The notes beneath the pieces are model-generated. The model searched no databases. It worked only from the letters and a program-made list of their open reading frames with translations, and was not told the DNA's origin. A DNA stretch of 5,922 nucleotides, from the NCBI GenBank assembly GCA_028865585.1, contig JAGWJU010000087.1, positions 1 to 5,922 on the forward strand, in the 5' to 3' direction. Below, one piece after another: positions 1 to 5,145 of this stretch (the stretch's first letter is position 1; every line of letters starts with the position of its first letter). The translations under genes were made by a program, and so were the position numbers. This DNA is from Elusimicrobiota bacterium (GTDB taxonomy: Bacteria > Elusimicrobiota > Elusimicrobia > UBA1565 > UBA9628).

Positions 1-6
1 TTTTTT

Positions 7-165
7 ATGCACCTCATCAACGAGCGGCCCATTATTTACGGGATTCTGGCCCTGGTGGCGTTCTTCGTCCTCTTCCTTTATCTTTTGCCCATGACGGACA
101 CCATCGCCACATCCGGCCGCCGGCCGGCCCAGGCCGTGTCCGCGGCGGCGGAGGCGACGCGGTAG
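7..165 (+). CDS. small single-pass membrane protein, 52 aa (5' end uncertain)
   Basis: This short open frame starts MHLINERPIIYG, has one strongly hydrophobic segment at about residues 9-28, and ends in an Ala/Arg-rich tail (stop TAG 163-165). I do not recognise the family. It sits 15 bases before a second small membrane protein and at the head of a run leading to ctaA and ctaB, so a role as a minor subunit or assembly helper of the cytochrome oxidase is an inference from position. The frame stays open to base 1 (two Phe codons before the ATG). It could therefore be the C-terminal end of a longer gene, such as an oxidase subunit, rather than a complete protein. Only six T residues precede the ATG, so no ribosome binding site can be judged. 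The opposite-strand frame across this region is a shadow. Confidence 0.55.
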   Translation: MHLINERPIIYGILALVAFFVLFLYLLPMTDTIATSGRRPAQAVSAAAEATR

Positions 166-180
166 CTTCGGCCGACTTTT

Positions 181-369
181 ATGTCGTTGAGAGCGTTCCA
201 CATCATCTTCATCGCGGCGTCCTCGAGCGTGATGGCCTTCCTGCTCTTCTGGGCCTCCCGCGGAGCGGGGGGCGCCCACCCGGGCCTCAAGCTTTGCGCC
301 CAGCTGGGGCTGGTGGTGGCCCTGGTGTACCTGGTTTGGTTCATCCGCAAGTACAAGACATTGGCATGA
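181..369 (+). CDS. small two-pass membrane protein, 62 aa, in oxidase assembly cluster
   Basis: The protein begins MSLRAFHIIFIA and has two predicted membrane helices, at about residues 5-25 and 37-56, separated by a Gly/Ala/His-rich loop. It ends in a basic tail (RKYKTLA). It contains no recognisable catalytic motif. From memory, small proteins with a similar 'SLR.FHI.FI' start occur near caa3-type oxidase and alternative complex III genes in several phyla, but I cannot confirm this without a search. The stop TGA overlaps the ATG of the next gene (ATGA, 366-369), which indicates translational coupling. No Shine-Dalgarno sequence is visible in the 15 bases before the start; these end in a short T run, as does the stretch before the preceding small gene. 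A role as an accessory subunit or assembly protein of the cytochrome oxidase is inferred from context only. Confidence 0.72.
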   Translation: MSLRAFHIIFIAASSSVMAFLLFWASRGAGGAHPGLKLCAQLGLVVALVYLVWFIRKYKTLA

Positions 370-587
370 GACTCGCGAAAAAAATCTTTCTAACGGCCGG
401 CGCTCTTTTCCTGCCGGCGATGGCGTGGCCCTGCGCCGTGTGCTTCGGCGGCAAAGGCATGCCCATGGGGTTCTACCGCGGATTCTTCATCGCGGTCGTC
501 GTCACCTTGGCGATCACTTTCACCCTGATCGGCGCCATCGTTCGGACCGTTCTGAAAATCGAGAAACGCAGGGAAGCCCAGTCGTGA
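366..587 (+). CDS. small exported/membrane protein with CxxC motif, 73 aa
   Basis: Residues 1-20 form a signal-peptide-like segment (basic MRLAKK, hydrophobic core, small residues before Trp21). This is followed at once by PCAVCFGG, a CxxC pair at Cys23/Cys26, then a Gly/Met-rich linker and a membrane helix at about 38-60 with a charged tail (KIEKRREAQS). The Cys pair would lie on the periplasmic face close to the membrane. That placement suits metal or heme handling or thiol redox, but this is inference; I recall only that similar small 'CxVCFG' proteins occur beside oxidase genes. I chose the start at 366 because it overlaps the previous stop (ATGA) and gives a clean signal sequence, whereas an in-frame ATG at 294 would add a non-hydrophobic extension lying inside the upstream gene. 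The stop TGA overlaps the ctaA GTG start (584-587). Confidence 0.8.
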   Translation: MRLAKKIFLTAGALFLPAMAWPCAVCFGGKGMPMGFYRGFFIAVVVTLAITFTLIGAIVRTVLKIEKRREAQS

Positions 588-1423
588 GGGCCGCCCACCG
601 TCTGGCCCAGGCGACCGCCGCGGCCGCGTTTTTGCTCATCATCGCCGGGGCGCTGGTCACCTCGACGGGGTCGAGCCTGGCCATCCCGGATTGGCCGCTG
701 GCCTACGGCAAGCTCATCCCGCCCATGCACGGCGGCATCCCTTTCGAGTGGGGGCACCGCGTGTTGGCCGGTTGCGTGACGCTGCTGACCTTTTTCCTCG
801 CGGGCGTGCTCTGGCGGCTTGAAACGCGCCGCGGCGTCAGGCTTCTGGCCCTGGCCGCGGCGGGCGGCATCGTCCTACAGGCGATTTTCGGAGGCATGAC
901 CGTGCTTTTGCGCCTGCCGCCGGAGCTCTCCATCGCGCATGCCTGCCTGGGTCCCGTGGTTTTCTGCCTTCTGGTCGCGCTGGCGCAGACGACCTCGCCC
1001 TGGTACGCCGATCCGGCCACGACGGTTAAGACGCCGTCCTCCGCCAAGTTCAAGAAAATCGGCTGGATTTTTTCAGTCGTCGTGTTCCTTCAGATTCTTT
1101 GGGGCGCCATCATCCGGCACATGGGCCAGGCGGTGGGCCTGCACATTCTCTGGGCTTTCGTCGTCCTGGGCATGGCGATTTTCGTGCTGGTGAAAAGCTA
1201 CCGGCCAAAGATTCCCCAGCTTTCCCGGCCCGCGCTCCTTCTGGTGCATTTGGTTCCGCTGCAGTTCATCCTGGGCTTCATCTCTTTAAAGATTCTTTTC
1301 TCCTCGACCTTCAACCCCGGTTTTGGATCGGCGGCGGCTTTGACCGCGTCGCACGTGGCGGTGGGGGACTTGATTCTCGCCACGACGGTCGTCTGGCTTT
1401 TGAGGGCGTACAAAACGTCATGA
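584..1423 (+). CDS. ctaA: heme A synthase (CtaA/COX15)
   Basis: This membrane enzyme oxidises the C8 methyl of heme O to a formyl group, making heme A for aa3-type oxidases. The product is 279 aa, with about eight hydrophobic helices in two similar four-helix halves, as expected for the family. Visible hallmarks are TSTGSSLAIPDWPL (26-39), the FEWGHR motif with Glu55, His58 and Arg59, QAIFGGMTV (99-107), the heme-ligand-type His119 in SIAHACLG, RH at 178-179 with His187 in GLHILWA, and His257 in SHVAVG. The start is taken as GTG 584 because it overlaps the previous stop, has AGGGAAG 7 bases upstream, and gives a normal N-terminus; the in-frame ATG at 425 lies deep in the preceding gene. The first periplasmic loop (about 26-55) lacks the cysteine pair seen in the Bacillus-type enzyme. 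The stop overlaps the ctaB start (ATGA, 1420-1423). Confidence 0.94.
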   Translation: MRAAHRLAQATAAAAFLLIIAGALVTSTGSSLAIPDWPLAYGKLIPPMHGGIPFEWGHRVLAGCVTLLTFFLAGVLWRLETRRGVRLLALAAAGGIVLQAIFGGMTVLLRLPPELSIAHACLGPVVFCLLVALAQTTSPWYADPATTVKTPSSAKFKKIGWIFSVVVFLQILWGAIIRHMGQAVGLHILWAFVVLGMAIFVLVKSYRPKIPQLSRPALLLVHLVPLQFILGFISLKILFSSTFNPGFGSAAALTASHVAVGDLILATTVVWLLRAYKTS

Positions 1424-2265
1424 AGGCTTATCTCGAGCTCTCCAAACCGCGCATCGCCGTGCTGGTCATGGCGACCGCGGCCGCGGGCTATTTCCTCGCG
1501 GGCGGCCACGGCCATCTCCTGGCTTTTTGGGGGCTCATCGCCGGCGTAGGTTTGGCCGCGGCCGGCGCCGGAGCGGGGAACCAGTGTTTGGAGAGCGGCC
1601 AGGACGCTCTCATGAAGAGAACGTCCCGGAGGCCTTTGCCCTCGGGCCGCATCGAGAGTTCTCGCGCCGCCGCCGCCGCCGCCGTTTTGAGTTTGTCGGG
1701 ATTGGCCGTGGTCGCCTTAAGCGCGGGGCTCGTGCCCTTCCTGCTGACCGCCTTGACGCTGCTCGTCTACCTCGGAGCCTACACGCCGCTCAAGCGCGTC
1801 ACGCCGCACAGCACGTGGCTGGGCGCCGCCGCGGGCGCGGCGCCGCCGCTCATCGGCTGGGCCGCGGCCTCGGGAGGGGCGCTGCCCTTCCGGGCCTGGG
1901 TCCTGTTCATGATCCAGTTCTTGTGGCAGATTCCCCACTTTTTGTCCCTGTTCTGGATGTACCGCGAGGACTACCGGAACGCGGGCTTCAAGGTCGTGAC
2001 GGTCGTCGATCCCGATGGGGGGCTCACCGCCTTTCAGATCGCGATGCACACCTTCACGGTGCTTCTGGCCAGCCTTCTGCCCGTCTTCTGCGGCATGGCG
2101 GGCATCGGTTACGGCATCGGAGCCCTGATTTTGAGCGCGCTTTATCTGGCGCTCGGCATGCGGGCAAGCTGGACGCTGGCGGCGGACGACACACGGAGGC
2201 TTTTCTTGGCGTCGCTGGCGTATCTGCCCTTACTTTTCGGGATGCTTTGGCTGGGAGGAGCCTAG
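1420..2265 (+). CDS. ctaB: protoheme IX farnesyltransferase (heme O synthase, CtaB/COX10)
   Basis: This polytopic UbiA-family prenyltransferase transfers a farnesyl group to heme B to give heme O, the substrate of the CtaA encoded just upstream. It is 281 aa, near the usual length, and almost entirely hydrophobic helices. The substrate-binding motifs are in order: LSKPRI (7-12); the first acidic motif N54-x3-E58-x3-D62 followed by LMKRTSRRPLPSG (64-76); YTPLKRVTPHS (121-131); GAAAGAAPPLIGW (135-147); and FLWQIPHFLSLFW (167-179) with YREDYRNAGF (181-190) as the second acidic region. Glu replaces Asp at the first acidic position, a conservative change. The ATG at 1420 overlaps the ctaA stop by four bases, so translation is probably coupled; no separate ribosome binding site is obvious. 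A run of six GCC codons (Ala83-88) lies in the loop/helix after the first motif. A long alternative-frame ORF across this gene is a GC-rich shadow. Confidence 0.95.
   Translation: MKAYLELSKPRIAVLVMATAAAGYFLAGGHGHLLAFWGLIAGVGLAAAGAGAGNQCLESGQDALMKRTSRRPLPSGRIESSRAAAAAAVLSLSGLAVVALSAGLVPFLLTALTLLVYLGAYTPLKRVTPHSTWLGAAAGAAPPLIGWAAASGGALPFRAWVLFMIQFLWQIPHFLSLFWMYREDYRNAGFKVVTVVDPDGGLTAFQIAMHTFTVLLASLLPVFCGMAGIGYGIGALILSALYLALGMRASWTLAADDTRRLFLASLAYLPLLFGMLWLGGA
1666..1683 (+). repeat. (GCC)6 trinucleotide run inside ctaB
   Basis: Six perfect GCC units encode Ala83-Ala88 of CtaB. Since the unit is three bases, slippage would change only the number of alanines and not the reading frame. This is probably a by-product of high GC and an Ala-rich helix. 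Confidence 0.7.
2253..2260 (+). promoter_or_regulatory. ribosome binding site of the diheme cytochrome gene
   Basis: GGGAGGAG lies in the last codons of ctaB and ends 9 bases before the ATG at 2270. It is the clearest Shine-Dalgarno sequence on the plus strand of this window. It supports the start at 2270 over the second ATG at 2276, and it suggests the cytochrome is translated independently of ctaB. Confidence 0.75.
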
Positions 2266-2269
2266 AATC

Positions 2270-2980
2270 ATGCGGATGAGACACCTTTTTATTTTTGCGG
2301 CGGCCGCGTGCGCCTTGGCCGCCTGCCAGGAAAAGTCGATGACGGAGGCGCAGAAAGGCCAGGCGTATTTCAACGCCATGGGCTGCAGGAGCTGCCATCA
2401 GATCGGCAATTCCGGCGGCGCCTACGGGCCGAATCTGACCTATGTGGGCTTCCGCAAATCGCCGCAGTGGCTTGATTTGTGGCTGAAAGATCCCCATGCG
2501 TGGCGGACCAAGACCGTCATGCCGAATTTCCACCTTTCCGATTCGGTGCGGTCGGCCCTGGTGGCTTATTTGTCCGAGCAGAAGGGACAGGGCTGGCCTA
2601 CGGACGCCGATAAGCCTTGGAACGCGCCGGACCTAAAGAATAATCCTATCGCGCGCGGGAAGATGCTCTTCAACAAGGTGGGCTGCGTCGCCTGCCACGG
2701 CGTCGGCGGCGTGGGGGGCTACCCCAACAACAACGTGGTCGGCGGACTTATTCCGTCTTTGACTAAGGTCGCCGAAGGCTACAGCAAGCAGGAGTTGATC
2801 AACAAGATCCACGACGGCGTGGTCCCGACGCCCATGGACCCAAGCCAGCCGGCGCCCATGATCCACATGCCGCCGTGGGGCCAGGTTCTGAGCAAGGGCG
2901 AGATCACGGACCTCGCGGATTATCTCATCTCCCTCGATCCCGGAGCCAAGAGCGGCTCGGGCGGCTCGGGCGGCTTCTAA
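2270..2980 (+). CDS. diheme cytochrome c, membrane-anchored lipoprotein
   Basis: The 236-aa product starts with a lipoprotein signal: MRMRH, a hydrophobic Ala-rich core and the lipobox LAAC with Cys19. The mature protein should therefore be lipid-anchored and periplasm-facing. Two class I cytochrome c domains follow. The first has CRSCH (39-43) and a probable distal ligand Met84 in VMPNF, followed by an ALVAYL helix. The second has CVACH (139-143) and a probable distal ligand Met200 in MIHMPPW, followed by a DLADYL helix. The N-terminal half of each domain carries the usual G-x-x-x-F/Y-x-x-x-GC pattern. The protein ends in a flexible Gly/Ser tail. It is the last gene of the plus-strand block, 4 bases after ctaB. 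A role as electron donor to the cytochrome oxidase is inferred from this context; a role in another c-type electron transfer chain is possible. Confidence 0.92.
   Translation: MRMRHLFIFAAAACALAACQEKSMTEAQKGQAYFNAMGCRSCHQIGNSGGAYGPNLTYVGFRKSPQWLDLWLKDPHAWRTKTVMPNFHLSDSVRSALVAYLSEQKGQGWPTDADKPWNAPDLKNNPIARGKMLFNKVGCVACHGVGGVGGYPNNNVVGGLIPSLTKVAEGYSKQELINKIHDGVVPTPMDPSQPAPMIHMPPWGQVLSKGEITDLADYLISLDPGAKSGSGGSGGF
2954..2975 (+). repeat. 9-bp tandem repeat encoding the Gly/Ser tail of the cytochrome
   Basis: The unit GGCTCGGGC occurs twice in direct succession (2954-2962, 2963-2971), followed by a partial copy (GGCT). It encodes Gly-Ser-Gly-Gly repeats at residues 229-235, just before the terminal Phe and stop. 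It is in frame and so could vary in length without disrupting the protein. Confidence 0.65.
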
Positions 2981-3050
2981 AACCGGCCGTAAAAAATCCC
3001 CGGCGCCGGAAAACCGGCGCCGGGGAATGCGCCAAAAGGCTTAGCCGGTT
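2981..3050. repeat. outer 7-bp inverted repeat flanking the terminator
   Basis: AACCGGC at 2981-2987 and its reverse complement GCCGGTT at 3044-3050 bracket the terminator hairpin between the two convergent stops. The right arm overlaps the last bases of the minus-strand gene's stop region. The arms are short in a GC-rich setting, so this may be chance, but together they could form a longer branched stem on either transcript. Confidence 0.35.
2991..3025 (-). terminator. rho-independent terminator for the minus-strand block
   Basis: A perfect 12-bp GC-rich inverted repeat (arms 2998-3009 and 3014-3025) closes a four-base loop. Read on the minus strand, the hairpin is followed by one A and six T residues (2996-2991), the classic intrinsic terminator form, 24 bases past the stop of the exported Cys/His protein. 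Read on the plus strand, the hairpin lies 17 bases after the cytochrome stop but has no T run after it. There it may only protect the 3' end of the transcript or terminate weakly. Confidence 0.87.
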
Positions 3051-3456
3051 ATCGTGCCTTCGCCGTCTTCACCTTGGCAACTTTCTCAACCATGAGGGCC
3101 TGGATCCCGTCCCGGGAGACGAGCTTTCCCGTCACGTCCACGGTCTTCGCGCCAAGCTTGCGGACTTCCTCGTAGGCCTTGTTTCTTCCAGCCAGCAGAT
3201 AGGCATGGCCGTCCGCGGTCAGAAGGCCGGCCGGCGCTCCTTTCTTCAGGCAGGCCCGCGCGCACATGGCGTGCTTGGGCCCGTGGGCGCCTTCGGCCAG
3301 GTAGCAGTTGAGGTCCAGGACCTCGCCCCGCAGGGTTGTCATGGACGAGGCGGGCGTCATCGTGTCCTGGGACATGCCCGCGGCACGGGCGGCGGCTCCG
3401 GTTCCGAACGTTCCGGCCAGGACGGCCAGAATTGCGGCTAGCGACAGTTTTCTCAT
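3049..3456 (-). CDS. small exported protein with conserved-looking Cys/His cluster, 135 aa
   Basis: The N-terminus MRKLSLAAILAVLAG with an Ala-rich end (AAARAAG, cleavage near residues 25-26) is a clear Sec signal peptide, so the protein is periplasmic or secreted. The mature part has a compact beta-rich region beginning LRGEVLDLNCYL and holding Cys51, His58, His62, Cys65 and Cys69 (C-x13-C-x3-C with two His between). It continues into LLTADGHAYLLAG, VDVTGKLVSRDGIQALMV and a Lys-rich tail. The 'GxVxD..C ... C..xC.K.G.P.GLL..DG' layout resembles small exported proteins I have seen as hypotheticals, possibly with an OB-like fold. I cannot assign a function; metal binding or disulfide bonding is inferred from the cysteines. 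A strong ribosome binding site and the downstream terminator support this frame over the overlapping plus-strand ORF. It lies 43 bases after the DUF255 paralogue gene, possibly in the same transcript. Confidence 0.87.
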   Translation of the reverse strand: MRKLSLAAILAVLAGTFGTGAAARAAGMSQDTMTPASSMTTLRGEVLDLNCYLAEGAHGPKHAMCARACLKKGAPAGLLTADGHAYLLAGRNKAYEEVRKLGAKTVDVTGKLVSRDGIQALMVEKVAKVKTAKAR

Positions 3457-3464
3457 GAGCGTAT

Positions 3465-3470
3465 CCTCCT
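3465..3470 (-). promoter_or_regulatory. ribosome binding site of the exported Cys/His protein
   Basis: On the minus strand the sequence AGGAGG is placed 8 bases before the ATG at 3456. It is a near-perfect Shine-Dalgarno sequence and fixes the start. The AT-rich stretch just upstream (3481-3495) could include a promoter -10 element, but no convincing -35 is seen at normal spacing. Confidence 0.82.
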
Positions 3471-3499
3471 AAGACAGCCTCATTTTATCAAATTAGGGG

Positions 3500-5143
3500 T
3501 CAGCGGGCGTCAGATCCGCTTTTTGTCCGAGCCGCCAGGAACGCTTCCAGCGCCGGTTCCAGATCCTGCCCGCGCCGCTCGGCCCAGAGGCGCAAGGCTT
3601 GCGCCCTGCCTCTGAATGCGCGCTTCGCGGCTCCTGCGGGCAAGGCTTCGGCCAAGCGCCCGTAGAAAATGGCGGCGCGCGCGTTGAGCGTAGGGTCAAG
3701 GAGCGCGGCGCTTTTGTCCGCGGCCGTATTGGGGGCGGGCCGGTCTCGCAGGGCGGCGCTGCCGCGAACGGCCAGATTCTTTTCCATCGCGCGCGCCACG
3801 GCCAGAGCGTGCGCCAAGGAGTTCGATCGGTGAAACGCGCCGTATTCGGCCAGGAAGGCGAGCCCTAAGTCCGTTTCATCCGCGAGATAGCAGGACAATC
3901 CGCGCGGCTCGGACAGCTCGTGCCTGGCGCAGCCGTTCTTGATTCCCTCGCGCCACCAGCGGCTCAGAGTCCGTTCGGCCTGCCGGACGGCGCGCGGGCC
4001 GGCAATTCTGCGGTTGTTCAAGACTGCTTGGGCCATCAGACCGTTGCCGGCGGCAAATAGGCGCCGGTCGACTCGCGGAACGCCCAGCGCGCGCCGGCGC
4101 TTGTCCGGCAGAGAAAAATAGTAGTCGCCTTCGAGCAGAACGCCGCCCGGCTCTTCGAGGTCGGCGGCTTGGCTTGCGGCGTATCCGCCCCGCGGATCGG
4201 CCAAGAACTCATCCACGTAGGCCGCGGTTCTTGCGGCGGCCTCCGGATTTGCGGAGGCCAGGGCTTCGACGGCCCGGGCCTGCTCCGATAGGCGCTTGCC
4301 CGTGGCGGGATGAGCCCAGCCCGGGCCTCGGGCGCAGCGGTAGAAGCCGCCCCATTGGGGATCCTCCAAGTGCAGGGCGGCCGCGGCGCCTTGCCGCGCC
4401 ATGTTCCGGGCCCAGGGATAAGGTGTTCTCTCAAGAAGGCTGATTCTTTCAAAGAACGGGAAGACGGAAGTCAGGGCGTTCGCCGCGGAGGCCGGATTCC
4501 AGATTGCGGCGAGGCGGCGCCGGGGCGATTGGGAGCCCGCGGAGGTCTCCTGAATTTCTCGATTCTCCGCGGACGACAGGGCGTTCTCTCGTTGCAGCGC
4601 CCAGCGCGCGGCGGCTTCGGGGCGCTTGCGGTAGGCGGACAGGATTTCCGAGGCCCAGCCGCGGAAAAGCTCCGGCGTCATGGCCGAGCCTCCGGCGAGC
4701 GGGGCGCCCGAGGGAAGAAGAATGTCGAGCGCGGGCCAGGCTCGCGGAGGGTAGCGAAGCAAAAGCTCCGGCCTCGCGTCCGCGTCAATGCGGACGGGAA
4801 TGAAATGCTGCGCGACAAAAGACGCGGTTCCGGAGTCGGCCCAGAGAGTCTGATCGGTTTGAATCGAGGCGTGCGACCAGCGCGCCGAAATGTCGAGTAA
4901 AACCAGGCGGTCCGATTTTTTAGCCTTAGCGAAAGCCGCCGGTCCCCAAGCGTTCCATGCCACCAGGTTGGGGCGGAGTTTCTCTATGCGAGGCGAGACG
5001 GGCGCCGTCGAAGCGAGGCCGTAGAAGAAGGAGGGGAGGCCGCCCGTGCTGAAGGCCAAGTAGGCGGCGGCCAAGCCCATGACCATGAGGAAAGCGCCCA
5101 GAATCATCATCACCCGCCGGTGAACTTCTTTAGGGTCGGCCAT
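3500..5143 (-). CDS. membrane-anchored, degenerate YyaL/SPATA20-like protein (DUF255 thioredoxin fold + alpha/alpha toroid) lacking CxxC
   Basis: The 547-aa product has an N-terminal membrane anchor (about 11-31) after a short basic cytoplasmic stub, so the bulk is probably periplasmic. Residues 57-160 follow the DUF255 thioredoxin-like pattern: NLVAWNAWGPAAFAKAKK (59-76), RIDADARPEL (118-127) and AWPALDILLPSGAPL (135-149). At the site of the family CHWCHVM motif it reads ARWSHAS (87-93), so the two cysteines are replaced by Ala87 and Ser90 while Trp89 and His91 are kept. The following alpha/alpha-toroid part is recognisable at WGGFYR (264-269), GKRLSEQA (282-289, where the family has a HFEKML motif), GGYAASQAADLE (320-331) and GNGLMAQA (367-374). 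The C-terminal CX4C segment of full-length members is absent. The gene starts 2 bases after the stop of a second family member, so the two are surely co-transcribed. A non-catalytic or scaffold role is inferred. Confidence 0.85.
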   Translation of the reverse strand: MADPKEVHRRVMMILGAFLMVMGLAAAYLAFSTGGLPSFFYGLASTAPVSPRIEKLRPNLVAWNAWGPAAFAKAKKSDRLVLLDISARWSHASIQTDQTLWADSGTASFVAQHFIPVRIDADARPELLLRYPPRAWPALDILLPSGAPLAGGSAMTPELFRGWASEILSAYRKRPEAAARWALQRENALSSAENREIQETSAGSQSPRRRLAAIWNPASAANALTSVFPFFERISLLERTPYPWARNMARQGAAAALHLEDPQWGGFYRCARGPGWAHPATGKRLSEQARAVEALASANPEAAARTAAYVDEFLADPRGGYAASQAADLEEPGGVLLEGDYYFSLPDKRRRALGVPRVDRRLFAAGNGLMAQAVLNNRRIAGPRAVRQAERTLSRWWREGIKNGCARHELSEPRGLSCYLADETDLGLAFLAEYGAFHRSNSLAHALAVARAMEKNLAVRGSAALRDRPAPNTAADKSAALLDPTLNARAAIFYGRLAEALPAGAAKRAFRGRAQALRLWAERRGQDLEPALEAFLAARTKSGSDAR

Positions 5144-5145
5144 GA

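Noticed and set aside
1527..2279. Long plus-strand ORF (250 aa) overlapping ctaB
   Set aside because: It is Arg/Gly/Ala-rich, has no domain features, and runs in another frame of a clearly recognised ctaB; it is a GC-rich shadow.
2054..2533. Minus-strand ORF (159 aa) across the ctaB/cytochrome junction
   Set aside because: It is antisense to two well-supported genes, with low-complexity Arg/Pro-rich composition.
2875..3441. Plus-strand ORF (188 aa) spanning the cytochrome end, the terminator and the antisense of the Cys/His protein
   Set aside because: It runs through a terminator hairpin and has no signal or motif. The opposite strand has a signal peptide and an AGGAGG ribosome binding site.
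3481..3510. Possible promoter (TAAAAT at 3482-3487, minus strand) before the exported Cys/His protein
   Set aside because: The -10-like hexamer is reasonable, but no acceptable -35 hexamer is found at 16-18 bases, so it is not listed as a feature.
4310..4900. Plus-strand ORFs (196 aa and 99 aa) within the DUF255 paralogue
   Set aside because: They are antisense to a gene with conserved fold landmarks, are Arg/Gly-rich and show no ribosome binding site support.
3500..5143. Pseudogene status for the degenerate DUF255 paralogue
   Set aside because: The frame is intact for 547 codons, keeps fold landmarks and has acquired a coherent membrane anchor, which fits a functional, diverged protein better than decay.
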